A stretch of DNA of 64,000 bases from Pseudomonas sp. MYb327 (GTDB taxonomy: Bacteria; Pseudomonadota; Gammaproteobacteria; Pseudomonadales; Pseudomonadaceae), in NCBI RefSeq assembly GCF_040438925.1, contig NZ_CP159258.1, positions 1,998,001 through 2,062,000 of the forward strand, given 5' to 3'. Shown in pieces: positions 18,242 through 26,490 of this stretch; the first letter of the stretch is position 1, and each line of letters begins with the position of its first letter. A program made the translations under genes and the position numbers. The notes below the pieces were generated by a model. That model saw only the letters and a list, made by a program, of their open reading frames with translations. It was not told the DNA's origin and ran no database searches.

Positions 18242-19261
18242 ATGCCACTGCCAAAACCGGTCTATTACCCACCATTCAATATCACCCGCTCCAGTCATGC
18301 CGTCATCACCTCGCGCGACCTGGAAGCCAGTCGCGATTTTTACGAGCAGGTGATCGGCCTGGTCCTGACTGAACGGGATGCCGACACCCTCTATTTCCGG
18401 GGTTTGGAAGAAGTTTGCCACCACAGTCTGGTGATCAAGCGCCACAACGGCGAGCACTCAGCCGAAGCCATTGGCTTTCGGGTTTACACCGAAGAGGAGC
18501 TGGACAAGGCGGCGCACTTCTACAAGTCCAAAGGACTGCCCGCACGCTGGATCGAAGTACCGCATCAGGGTCGGACGCTGCTGGTCAATGACCCGGCCGG
18601 CACTCCTGTGCAACTTTGCGCCACCATGAGTACGACGCCCCGTGTGTACACGCAGTTTCAGGACTTCAAGGGTGGCGCGGCCATGCGCTTCGACCACTAC
18701 CAGATCCAGGTTCCGAATGTGCAGGAGCAGACCGATTTCTACGCAGAAATGGGCTTTCGCATCTCGGAATACATGGCGCTGGACGAGAAGTTGATTGCGA
18801 CATTCATGTTCCGCAAGCCCGGCACCCAGGACATCGTTTTTCTGGAAAATCCGGGCCCGCGCCTGCATCACTTTGCCTACACCGTTTCCGACTCCCACAG
18901 CATCCTGCGTGCCTGCGACATCGCCGGCAACCTGGGCATGGGCGACATCGTGGAGCGGGGCCCTGGCCGGCATGGTCCGGCTGGCGTGTTGTTTGTCTAT
19001 CTGCGCGATCCCGATGGCCATCGCGTGGAGTTGTTCTGTGATCACTATCTGCTGATCGATATCGAGGTCGAGCCGGTTGCGTGGGATGTGCGAAAACCCG
19101 GTCTGTCACTGCGCTGGGGCCTGCCACCTCAGGAATGCTGGTTCAACGAGACCACTGCGTTCAGTGGGATCCCGACGAAGCAGCTGGAACACGAGCGAGG
19201 CCCGCTGGTGACGCTTGAGACCTACCTGGCAGATAAGGCACGGGCCAGGGCCGCCAAGTAG
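18242..19261 (+). CDS. VOC extradiol dioxygenase, homoprotocatechuate 2,3-dioxygenase-like
   Basis: 339 residues in two vicinal-oxygen-chelate modules, with a strong SD (AGGAG). The metal triad is intact: His152 (RFDHYQ), His210 (RLHHFAY) and Glu263 (GHRVELF). The stretch IVERGPGRHG (about 237-246) and DPDGHR match homoprotocatechuate 2,3-dioxygenases of the Brevibacterium/Arthrobacter type, and the second-sphere Tyr253 is kept. From my memory of that family, the active-site acid/base His200 aligns with Gln196 here. It would cleave a catechol or similar diol next to a hydroxyl group. The absence of the usual HpaE/HpaF partners suggests that the product goes instead to the FAH-family hydrolase at 20292. 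Confidence 0.88.
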   Translation: MPLPKPVYYPPFNITRSSHAVITSRDLEASRDFYEQVIGLVLTERDADTLYFRGLEEVCHHSLVIKRHNGEHSAEAIGFRVYTEEELDKAAHFYKSKGLPARWIEVPHQGRTLLVNDPAGTPVQLCATMSTTPRVYTQFQDFKGGAAMRFDHYQIQVPNVQEQTDFYAEMGFRISEYMALDEKLIATFMFRKPGTQDIVFLENPGPRLHHFAYTVSDSHSILRACDIAGNLGMGDIVERGPGRHGPAGVLFVYLRDPDGHRVELFCDHYLLIDIEVEPVAWDVRKPGLSLRWGLPPQECWFNETTAFSGIPTKQLEHERGPLVTLETYLADKARARAAK

Positions 19262-19269
19262 TTTTACCG

Positions 19270-19287
19270 GGGCCGCCTCGGCGGCCC
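19270..19287 (+). other. GC-rich hairpin between dioxygenase and reductase genes
   Basis: GGGCCGCC (19270-19277) and GGCGGCCC (19280-19287) are exact inverted copies just after the dioxygenase stop. Only TT follows, so termination would be partial at best; it may lower expression of the downstream reductase. Confidence 0.45.
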
Positions 19288-19332
19288 TTGTGCAGCGCGG
19301 TGGTATCGATCAAGAGATTGGAGATATTCAGA

Positions 19333-20295
19333 ATGACGACACAGACAGCAACCCAGACAGACCTCGCCGTATCAGGCCCACGTTTCGATGGCCGTGCCCT
19401 GCGAGACGCGTTCGGTTCGTTCGCCACTGGCGTGACGATTGTCACCACGGCGGGCTCGGGCGGCGTGGATATCGGTCTGACCGCGAACAGCTTTTCCTCG
19501 GTGTCGCTGGACCCGCCGATGGTGCTCTGGAGCCTGGCGCGCACATCCTTGAACATGGATGCCTTCCGAAACAGCGGGCATTTCGCCGTGCATATCCTGT
19601 CTGCCGATCAGGAGGCACTGTCGGGGCGCTTTGCGAGCAAGGGCATAGACCGGTTCGAGGGGCTTGCACTGGATCGCGGCCCGGACGGCATTCCAATGTT
19701 GCCGGACTGCATGGCCCGTTTCGCCTGCAAGCTGGCTTATCAATACGAGGGTGGGGATCACGTGATCTTCGTCGGCGAGATTGTCGATTTCAGCCATTCG
19801 GCGCAAAAGCCACTGGTTTTCCACGGCGGGCGGTACGGCATGTTGCTGCCCAAGCAGTCCGTTGCGTCGGCCGATGAGTTCAGCAACCTGTCAGCCGATG
19901 ATTTGCTGTACCAGGTCTCGAATGCCTACTTCCGCACCCGGAAGACCGTTATCGAAAAGCTTGAATCCCACCAATGGACGGCAGATGAATATGCCGTGTT
20001 GAGCATCATTGGCCGTGAGGACGGACTGTGCATGCCAGAGATCGTGGCGCGCAGCGAAAAGGTCCGCGGCCAGGGAATTTCCGCGACCATTGTTCAGAAG
20101 CTGATCGTGCAGGGGTTGCTTCACGAGGTCGATTCCGGCAATGGGCAAATTACTGTCAGGTTGACCCCTGAAGGTCGTCGCTCGGTCCTGGAACTGATCG
20201 CGATACGCAAGTCGAGCGAGGCGGATGTGCAAGGCAGACTGGACCCGAGTGAAGTGCAATTGCTCAAACACCTGCTGGCCAGGCTTGACGCATGA
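19333..20295 (+). CDS. Flavin reductase fused to a C-terminal MarR-like domain (C1-type)
   Basis: 320 residues from ATG 19333 (GGAG nine bases upstream). Residues about 15-175 form a flavin reductase domain: FGSFATGVTIVTT, LTANSFSSVSLDPP and the GGDHVIFVGEI segment. Residues about 200-315 form a MarR-like winged helix (WTADEYAVLSIIGRED, then IVQKLIVQGLLHEVDSGNGQ and LTPEGR). The same architecture and size are found in the C1 reductase of Acinetobacter p-hydroxyphenylacetate hydroxylase, where the C-terminal domain binds the phenolic substrate and releases autoinhibition. It should supply reduced flavin to the HpaB-type oxygenase at 16094. Its stop overlaps the next ATG (ATGA). Confidence 0.88.
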   Translation: MTTQTATQTDLAVSGPRFDGRALRDAFGSFATGVTIVTTAGSGGVDIGLTANSFSSVSLDPPMVLWSLARTSLNMDAFRNSGHFAVHILSADQEALSGRFASKGIDRFEGLALDRGPDGIPMLPDCMARFACKLAYQYEGGDHVIFVGEIVDFSHSAQKPLVFHGGRYGMLLPKQSVASADEFSNLSADDLLYQVSNAYFRTRKTVIEKLESHQWTADEYAVLSIIGREDGLCMPEIVARSEKVRGQGISATIVQKLIVQGLLHEVDSGNGQITVRLTPEGRRSVLELIAIRKSSEADVQGRLDPSEVQLLKHLLARLDA

Positions 20296-21239
20296 AGATC
20301 GCACGTTATCAATCTGCCGCAGGGCCAGAGCGACTCGGCATCGTCACCTCCGTGTCGGGCCGTGAAATGCTCGTTGATGTTGCCAAGGCTGCGGCTGTTC
20401 GCGGCGGGCCAAGCATATCAACATCGGGTACGCCAACGTCGGTGATGGGTCTGATCGAGGGCGGAGCACCGGCGATGGAGGCCACGCGCGAGTTGCTCAC
20501 GTGGGTAGCGGATCGCCAGGACCCCGTCTGGATGGATGACCCGAACTCCGTGGCGTGGCTGACGCCTGTGCCAGAGAAGTCGATGTTTTGTGCTGGCCGC
20601 AACTTCGGGCGGCACAAGCTGGAGTCGATGAAGGGCGAAGCAGGCAACGCCAGCAAGCTGCACAGCGACTTCCCGACGGGCTTCGTCAAGCTGGGGCGCA
20701 CGCTGGTTCCGCACAAGAGTCAGGTGAGGCGGCCCGACGACGTGCTTAATTTCGACTACGAAGTCGAGATCGCGCTGGTGCTGGGCAAGGCAATTGATGC
20801 GCGTAGCGACATCGACCCTGCGAGCGCTATCTTCGGCTACACCATTTTCAACGACCTGTCGGCCCGGGAATGGCAGCTTCGCGAAATGCAGAACGGCATG
20901 ATCATGCTGGGCAAGAACTTTCCTGGCTTCGGCCCGCTCGGCCCCTACATCCTCACTGCAGACGACGTGCCGGATCCCACTGGCCTGGTGCTGTGGCTGA
21001 AGGTTAACGGCGAACTGCGTCAGCATTCCGATTGCCGCGACCTGATCTTTGGGTTTCCGGAAATGGTCGCGTTCTGGTCGCGTTTCGGCCTGGTTCCCGG
21101 CGATCTGATCAGCACGGGTACGCCTGAAGGTGTTGCCTTGCACCACAAGCCCGATTCACACCAGTGGTATCTCAAACCTGGCGATCGGGTGGAGGCGGGC
21201 GTGGACGGTATTGGTGTCCTCGAAACGTTCATCGTGTAG
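20292..21239 (+). CDS. Fumarylacetoacetate hydrolase (FAH) family protein
   Basis: 315 residues, overlapping the reductase stop by four bases. The FAH fold metal ligands are visible in FDYEVEIALVLG (Glu-x-Glu, near residue 157) and FNDLSAREWQ (Asp, near 192); the C-terminal PGDLISTGTPEGVA is the family signature. Members cleave C-C bonds of acylpyruvates (FAH, fumarylpyruvate hydrolase) or act as decarboxylase/isomerases (HpaG). Next to a ring-cleavage dioxygenase and a GST-type isomerase, hydrolysis of a ring-fission product to a 2-oxo acid plus a carboxylic acid is the likely role. The exact reaction is open. Confidence 0.88.
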   Translation: MKIARYQSAAGPERLGIVTSVSGREMLVDVAKAAAVRGGPSISTSGTPTSVMGLIEGGAPAMEATRELLTWVADRQDPVWMDDPNSVAWLTPVPEKSMFCAGRNFGRHKLESMKGEAGNASKLHSDFPTGFVKLGRTLVPHKSQVRRPDDVLNFDYEVEIALVLGKAIDARSDIDPASAIFGYTIFNDLSAREWQLREMQNGMIMLGKNFPGFGPLGPYILTADDVPDPTGLVLWLKVNGELRQHSDCRDLIFGFPEMVAFWSRFGLVPGDLISTGTPEGVALHHKPDSHQWYLKPGDRVEAGVDGIGVLETFIV

Positions 21240-21272
21240 CCCCCAAATCACTCATCACTTTTGGAGCGTTTT

Positions 21273-21887
21273 ATGAAGCTGTATTTTTTGCCGGGTGCCT
21301 GCCAGATCGGCATCCATGCTTTGCTCGCTGAAATTGGTCAGCCGTTCGAGATCGAGAAGGCTGCACGTCCGGGAACGCCGGAGTTCGAGGCTTACAGGCA
21401 GATCAATCCCAAGGGCAAAGTCCCCGCGCTGATTCGCGATGACGGATCGCTGCTCACAGAGTTCCCGGTGATCGCGCTCTATCTCGCACGTAGCAATCCT
21501 GAAAGAGAGCTGATCCCGACCGATATCGAAGGCGAAATTCGCGTGCTGGAAATGACCGAATATTTGGTATCTACCGTGCACATGCAAGGCTACACTCGGG
21601 CTCGCCGGCCCGAGAAATTCGCGCCGAGCGAATCGGACCATGCGGCTGTAAAAGCACAGGGGCTGAAGATATTCCAGGCCGGGCTCGACCGGGCTGAACG
21701 ACAGATCAACGGCAAAGACTGGTTGTTCGAGAAAATGTCCATCGCGGATTTTGCGCTCTTCTACCTTGAACACTGGTCTGTGCTCAATGGAATCGGCTCG
21801 CTGGGTCCGGGTTGTCAGGCGCACCACGACCGCTTGTGGTCGAAGGTCGACATTCGCCGCGCCGTTGAGTCTGAACTCAACTCCTAA
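21273..21887 (+). CDS. Glutathione S-transferase family, beta-class-like
   Basis: 204 residues from ATG 21273 with GGAG six bases upstream. The thioredoxin-like N-terminal domain starts MKLYFLPGACQIG, with the Cys near residue 10 typical of beta-class bacterial GSTs, and contains INPKGKVPAL (cis-Pro loop) and LTEFPVIALYL. The helical domain follows. In ring-cleavage operons such GSTs act as maleylpyruvate/maleylacetoacetate-type isomerases, as reductive dehalogenases, or in protection. Position directly after an FAH-family gene favours cis-trans isomerisation of the ring-fission product, but beta-class features leave detoxification possible. Confidence 0.82.
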   Translation: MKLYFLPGACQIGIHALLAEIGQPFEIEKAARPGTPEFEAYRQINPKGKVPALIRDDGSLLTEFPVIALYLARSNPERELIPTDIEGEIRVLEMTEYLVSTVHMQGYTRARRPEKFAPSESDHAAVKAQGLKIFQAGLDRAERQINGKDWLFEKMSIADFALFYLEHWSVLNGIGSLGPGCQAHHDRLWSKVDIRRAVESELNS

Positions 21888-21903
21888 TTTTGAGCGCTGC
21901 ACC

Positions 21904-22812
21904 ATGGACATGCTGTTGAAGCTGAAGGCCTTCGTCGTGACCGCCGACACCGGTAACTTTTCGGCGGCTGCGCGCACGTTATACACGTCGCCCTCGGTCA
22001 TCATGAAGCGGGTCGACGAACTCGAGTGGGACTTCAAAACAACGCTGTTCGACCGCTCTACAAGGCGATTGACGTTGACCGATACCGGGCATAGCTACGT
22101 GACCCACGCACGGCAACTGCTACGGTCTTACAACGACATGGCCAGCGGCGCGATTTTGAGCCCTGGCCGAATCGAAGGGCCGATTCGAATCAAGGCCCCA
22201 GCCGTGCTCATACGGCAGGGCCTTGGTGATCTGTTCACCACCTACCGGGCCGAAAACCCGCTCGTTCAACTGGAAATCATTGCGTCCGACAGGGGCGGCA
22301 ATCCGGCGGAGGAGGGGTTTGATATCTCGGTGGGAATGGATCAAATGACCTATTCGGACGTGGTCGAACAGGTTATCCGTCCCTTTCCGCGCCTTCTCTG
22401 TGCAGCCCCGGCCTATCTCTCCCAGTGTGATGCGTTGCTGCATCCACGCGACCTGGTCCATCACCCTTGCCTGACGTTTTCTATCGCCGGTTCCATCTGG
22501 GGGTTCAACTCGCCTGAGGGTCGCATAGAAGTAGACGTGCATCCTGTTCTCATCACCAACGACGAAGGCTATTTGTGCGCCGCCGCCCGCGGTGCTCACG
22601 GGATTGTTCAACTGGCACTGCCGATCGTGGCCGATGCCCTGCAGGCCGGTGAACTTGTCCCTGTGCTGGAGGAGTTTTCGCTTGTGGAACGCTGGGTGAA
22701 AATCATGGTGCCGACTGCGCGACTGGAACTGACGCGGGTAAAACTGCTGTTCGACAAGATGGCGATGCACCTTCAGAACACTCCTGTCTCTCATCCACTT
22801 ATCTCCCGCTGA
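21904..22812 (+). CDS. LysR-family transcriptional regulator
   Basis: 302 residues from ATG 21904, 16 bases after the GST stop. The N-terminal winged helix (FVVTADTGNFSAAARTLYTS, then PSVIMKRVDELE and LFDRSTRRLTLTDTG) is followed by a substrate-binding domain of the short CrgA/DsdC-like type. It is read in the same direction as the catabolic genes, unlike the usual divergent LysR arrangement, so it may be part of the operon and control it or the 23.3 kb transporter operon. The co-inducer is unknown. A REP pair lies just after its stop. Confidence 0.9.
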   Translation: MDMLLKLKAFVVTADTGNFSAAARTLYTSPSVIMKRVDELEWDFKTTLFDRSTRRLTLTDTGHSYVTHARQLLRSYNDMASGAILSPGRIEGPIRIKAPAVLIRQGLGDLFTTYRAENPLVQLEIIASDRGGNPAEEGFDISVGMDQMTYSDVVEQVIRPFPRLLCAAPAYLSQCDALLHPRDLVHHPCLTFSIAGSIWGFNSPEGRIEVDVHPVLITNDEGYLCAAARGAHGIVQLALPIVADALQAGELVPVLEEFSLVERWVKIMVPTARLELTRVKLLFDKMAMHLQNTPVSHPLISR

Positions 22813-22824
22813 AACACCCGCCCC

Positions 22825-22926
22825 CTGTAGGAGCGATCTCTGCTCGCGATGGTCTTCAACGATAACGCGCCCAGTCTGACTGCCCCGTTGTCTGGACGTT
22901 TTTCGCGAGCGGGCTCGCTCCTACAG
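22825..22926. repeat. REP-type paired palindrome (REPIN-like)
   Basis: Two inverted arms, 22825-22849 (begins CTGTAGGAGCGA) and 22901-22926 (ends CTCGCTCCTACAG), flank about 50 bases. Outer ends match exactly and the inner parts differ at a few bases. This is the common Pseudomonas REP doublet layout. Confidence 0.8.
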
Positions 22927-23354
22927 AGCCCCTGCGTCCGGCCTCTTGGCCCTGACACAGCCCTCCTGGTACGACAAATTAAACAGGTAAATGCACGCCA
23001 ATTTTGGTGGGGCAGGGCGTGAGCTTTTGCTCGGCCGCCCGGATAACCCAAGCCCTGGCTTGACCATCAAAAATCTGACTGCGGTGTAGCGGGTTTTATC
23101 ATTGTTCACGCCAAAAGGGGGCTGCATATACTCGGTCCAACACAGAAACACAGTCAGGGCTGAAGATAAGAAAACCATCTTTCAAACCACGACTCTGTGT
23201 TGCCTGCACGACGATCCGCTCGCGCATGAATAGACGCCAGATTCACAAACATCATGGGAAGTATTTCTTGTGGCGCGGGTGGCTGGCCGATGTTCACGCA
23301 ACCTTGCAGATCAGCAACCGGAGTTCATAAGTCACACAATCTCTCTAGGTAGCA
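22927..23354. other. Intergenic region before DUF1302 operon
   Basis: About 430 bases without a convincing gene. It should contain the promoter for the DUF1302-DUF1329-YCF48-MMPL operon, but I could not pick out a confident sigma-70 or sigma-54 element or a clear LysR box by eye. It is less GC-rich toward the DUF1302 start. Confidence 0.4.
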
Positions 23355-25067
23355 ATGATGCAAATAATAAAAATAAAATTTGCAGTATCCCAAGATGATT
23401 TGTACCGCCAAAGCCTTAGATCCGTAGTAGTTGCCACAAGTCTGATGGCGGCTGGCTCTTCATTGGCTGCGCCAATCGATCTTGGCAATCCCGACTTCAA
23501 GCTGCGCTGGGATAACACGGTCAAATACTCCTCCGCTATCCGTGTCAAAAACCCGGATGACACGCTCACCAAGTTCGCTCCCGCCACCCCAACCAGCGGA
23601 GCTGGCCCTGCGGCGCTTAACGGCGACGACGGCGACCGTAACTTCAAGAGCGGCAGGCTGATCTCCAATCGACTCGATTTGCTGTCCGAGATGGACCTGG
23701 TCTTTCGCGATGATTACGGCCTGCGCGTGAGCGGTGCGGCCTGGTATGACGACGTCTACAACCACAAGAATGACAACGACTCGCCGGCGACCAACAACTC
23801 GCTGTCGGTGCCGTACAACGAATTCACCGATGACACCCGCGATCTGCACGGCCGCAAGGCTGAGTTTCTGGACGCCTTCGTTTTTGGCGGCACGGATGTC
23901 GGCACAGCCCGTGTGAGCGGCCGCTTGGGTCAGCATACGGTGCTCTGGGGCGAGAGCCTGTTCTTCGGTTCCAACGCCATTGCCGGAACCCAGTCGCCAG
24001 TGGATGCGGTCAAGGCGTCCTCGGTGCCAGGGTCGACCACTAAAGAAATCATCAGGCCGGTCGGCCAGTTCTCGGGGCAGATCCAGTTTTCGCCGGCGCT
24101 GACCCTGATTGGTTACTACCAATACGACTGGGAAGCCACGCGCCTGCCCGCGGCCGGCAGCTACTTCTCGGTTAACGATTTCATCGGCGACGGTGGCGAG
24201 CGCATTCGATTCGCGCCCGGTGTACCCGGCATTGGTTTGTCGCGCGGTGAAGATATCAAGGCAAGCGATCACGGCCAGTACGGTCTTGGCGTTCGCTCTC
24301 AACTGGGCGATTGGGAATTTGGCGCCTATGCGATTCGCTACCACGCCAAGACGCCAGTGCTTTACTCAAGAGCAGGGCGGACTCCCGTCGTAGGTGCCGG
24401 GTTCGGGATATACCAGTGGGTGTATCCGGAGGACATCAAGGCGTTCGGTATCAGCGCTACCACGACCGTGGACACGGTCAACTTCGCCGGTGAACTTTCT
24501 GTGCGACGCGACACGCCGCTGACCAGCCTGCCTGTGGAAGTTGGAAATAAAGTCGCCGACAACAACAACCACGCGTTCTACGCCATCGGCAATTCGGCCC
24601 ATGCCAACTTGTCGATGATCTGGACCATGCCTCGCAACTTCATGTCCGATGAACCTTCCTTCAGCATGGAAGTCGCCTACAACCAGCTGACCAGTTGCAC
24701 CAGCAACTGCAGCGCCATGGACCCAGGCCTGGATCGTCGCGCGGCAGCGGTGCGTGGCTTGTATGCGATACCGCAGCGCAACGTGCTGGACGGCCTGGAC
24801 CTTACGCCTTCCTTCACCATTGGCTACAACCACGGCAAGTCACCCGTGGTGCTGATGGGGCCCAACGATGGCGGGGATATGACCTTCACCCTGGCGGGCA
24901 ACTACCTGACCGTGTGGGATTTCTCGCTGGCGTACACGCACTACTACGGTGCGGAAAACACCGCCACGTATGCGTCCGTCGATCCCACGGTCAACGGCAC
25001 GTACACCTTCGACCAGACCCTCAAAGATCGGGATTTCGTCTCCGTGTCGCTGCGTCGCACCTTCTAA
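23355..25067 (+). CDS. DUF1302 family outer-membrane protein
   Basis: 570 residues. A long N-region then a hydrophobic signal (VVVATSLMAAGSSLAAP, cleavage near residue 36) is followed by FKLRWDNTVKYSSAIR, a typical DUF1302 opening, and an aromatic-rich beta-strand chain ending SVSLRRTF, consistent with an outer-membrane barrel. DUF1302 genes are regularly followed by DUF1329, as here (12-base gap), and both recur in clusters for hydrophobic substrates such as steroids, terpenes or long-chain compounds. A role in passage of the substrate across the outer membrane is inferred. The first codons carry a long AANAANAA element. Confidence 0.88.
   Translation: MMQIIKIKFAVSQDDLYRQSLRSVVVATSLMAAGSSLAAPIDLGNPDFKLRWDNTVKYSSAIRVKNPDDTLTKFAPATPTSGAGPAALNGDDGDRNFKSGRLISNRLDLLSEMDLVFRDDYGLRVSGAAWYDDVYNHKNDNDSPATNNSLSVPYNEFTDDTRDLHGRKAEFLDAFVFGGTDVGTARVSGRLGQHTVLWGESLFFGSNAIAGTQSPVDAVKASSVPGSTTKEIIRPVGQFSGQIQFSPALTLIGYYQYDWEATRLPAAGSYFSVNDFIGDGGERIRFAPGVPGIGLSRGEDIKASDHGQYGLGVRSQLGDWEFGAYAIRYHAKTPVLYSRAGRTPVVGAGFGIYQWVYPEDIKAFGISATTTVDTVNFAGELSVRRDTPLTSLPVEVGNKVADNNNHAFYAIGNSAHANLSMIWTMPRNFMSDEPSFSMEVAYNQLTSCTSNCSAMDPGLDRRAAAVRGLYAIPQRNVLDGLDLTPSFTIGYNHGKSPVVLMGPNDGGDMTFTLAGNYLTVWDFSLAYTHYYGAENTATYASVDPTVNGTYTFDQTLKDRDFVSVSLRRTF
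23363..23378 (+). promoter_or_regulatory. CA motif within first codons of DUF1302 gene
   Basis: AATAATAAAAATAAAA, five AAN triplets, begins eight bases after the A of ATG 23355. Strong candidate for Hfq/Crc translational repression of the transport operon. Confidence 0.6.
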
Positions 25068-25072
25068 GGGAA

Positions 25073-25080
25073 AACAATAA
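25073..25080 (+). promoter_or_regulatory. Minimal CA motif overlapping DUF1329 start
   Basis: AACAATAA, the minimal AANAANAA form, with its last A being the A of ATG 25080. Weaker candidate because it is only eight bases long. Confidence 0.35.
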
Positions 25081-26447
25081 TGACTACGTTCACTCGCATG
25101 ACTGTGCTTGCCCTCGCGTGCGCCGCATTGGTGGCGCCGACTGTCCAGGCCGCCGTTTCGGCTGATGAAGCGGCCAAGCTCAAGACCACACTGACCCCGC
25201 TGGGCGCAGAGCGTGCCGGCAACAAGGATGGAAGCATTCCATCGTGGGAGGGCGGCTACCCGCTCGATGCGTCGTACACCTCGGCGGCGATTCCAGACCT
25301 GTTTGCCAAGGACAAGCCGCTGCTCACCATCACGGGGCAGAACGCAGAGCAGTACAAAGACAAGCTGACCGAAGGCACGATGGGCCTGTTGAAGCGGTTC
25401 CCGGAGTTCAAGGTCCAGGTGTTCCAGACCCGGCGCACCGCGGCGGCGCCGCAATACGTGTATGACAACACCCTGGCGAACGCCACCCGGGCAACAATGG
25501 ACCCAAGTGGCGAACTCGGTCCTTTCCCCAAGGGCACGTTCGGCGGCATCCCGTTCCCGATCCCGAAGACTGGCGAAGAGGCGATCTGGAACCATCTGCT
25601 GAGATGGACGAGCCCTGGCTACCAAACGACGCCCAGCCTGGCGCGCGTTACCCCTGAAGGCAAGGTCATCCCGGTGTCGCAGAACGTGGCCAAGAGCTCG
25701 TTCCCGTACTACGACCCGAACAGCAACCTGGAAAAATGGCAAGCCGCCGGCTCCAACATTGTGGTGCGCCGTGTAGACACCTCCGGTCCACCGATCCGCG
25801 CCGGAGAGATTCTGCTGCAGCGCGTGAACATCAATGACATCGAGTCCAAAACCTGGGTGTACCTGACCGGCCAGCGACGTGTTCGCCGCCTGCCGCTGAC
25901 CTGCTGCGACGTGCCGAGCCCGGTGGCGGGCGGCATCCTCAACTTCGACGAAGTCGAGGTGTACTCATCGTCCATCGGTCGCTACGACTGGAAGCTGGTG
26001 GGCAAGAAAGAAATGTACGTGCCGTACAACACTAACAGTTACCACCAAGCGACATCGCTCGACCAGCTCATGACGGCAAAAACCGTCAATCCTGACCTAG
26101 TGCGCTTCGAACAGCATCGGGTGTGGGTGGTGGAAGGCACACTCAAGCAAGGTCAACGTCATGTGATTCCTCGCCTGCGTGTTTACCTCGATGAAGACAC
26201 CTGGATCGCTGTCGCAGGGGAGCGTTGGGACGCTCAGGGACAACTCTGGAAGGTGACCTACAACCTGCCAACCGTATTCCCGGGAGCACCAGGGACCATC
26301 GTCGCCGGCTACATGTCCTACGACCTGATTGGCGGTGGCTACTTCGCGTCCGCCTACTTCCCTCGTGACAAACAAGTCGACCTCAAGGCGTCGTTGCCGG
26401 ACCGGATCTTCACCCCCGAATCCCTGGCCGGAGAGGGCGTGCGTTAG
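25080..26447 (+). CDS. DUF1329 family periplasmic/lipid-handling protein
   Basis: 455 residues with a clear signal peptide (MTVLALACAALVAPTVQA, cleaved before AVSADEAAKL, about residue 24). The mature N-terminus, with LTPLGAERAGNKDGSIPSWEGG, is diagnostic of DUF1329, whose members have a LolB/LolA-like fold and nearly always pair with DUF1302. Such proteins are thought to handle hydrophobic compounds in the periplasm or outer membrane. It lies 12 bases after DUF1302 and about 40 bases before the YCF48-like gene in an evident operon. No biochemical function is established. Confidence 0.88.
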   Translation: MTTFTRMTVLALACAALVAPTVQAAVSADEAAKLKTTLTPLGAERAGNKDGSIPSWEGGYPLDASYTSAAIPDLFAKDKPLLTITGQNAEQYKDKLTEGTMGLLKRFPEFKVQVFQTRRTAAAPQYVYDNTLANATRATMDPSGELGPFPKGTFGGIPFPIPKTGEEAIWNHLLRWTSPGYQTTPSLARVTPEGKVIPVSQNVAKSSFPYYDPNSNLEKWQAAGSNIVVRRVDTSGPPIRAGEILLQRVNINDIESKTWVYLTGQRRVRRLPLTCCDVPSPVAGGILNFDEVEVYSSSIGRYDWKLVGKKEMYVPYNTNSYHQATSLDQLMTAKTVNPDLVRFEQHRVWVVEGTLKQGQRHVIPRLRVYLDEDTWIAVAGERWDAQGQLWKVTYNLPTVFPGAPGTIVAGYMSYDLIGGGYFASAYFPRDKQVDLKASLPDRIFTPESLAGEGVR

Positions 26448-26490
26448 AACTGCATCTCGCTTTAACGATGAACCTGATGAGATAACCGGT

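Noticed and set aside
19270..19287. True terminator after the dioxygenase gene
   Set aside because: Strong stem but a two-base loop and only two T residues; downstream genes on the same strand look cotranscribed.
16094..21239. A standard 4-hydroxyphenylacetate (hpa) meta-cleavage operon
   Set aside because: HpaE dehydrogenase, HpaF isomerase and the HpaH/HpaI pair are not present, and a CoA module takes their place.
22825..22926. CRISPR-like or rho-independent terminator reading of the repeat
   Set aside because: Only one pair of inverted arms with Pseudomonas REP ends, no direct repeats with spacers and no T-run.
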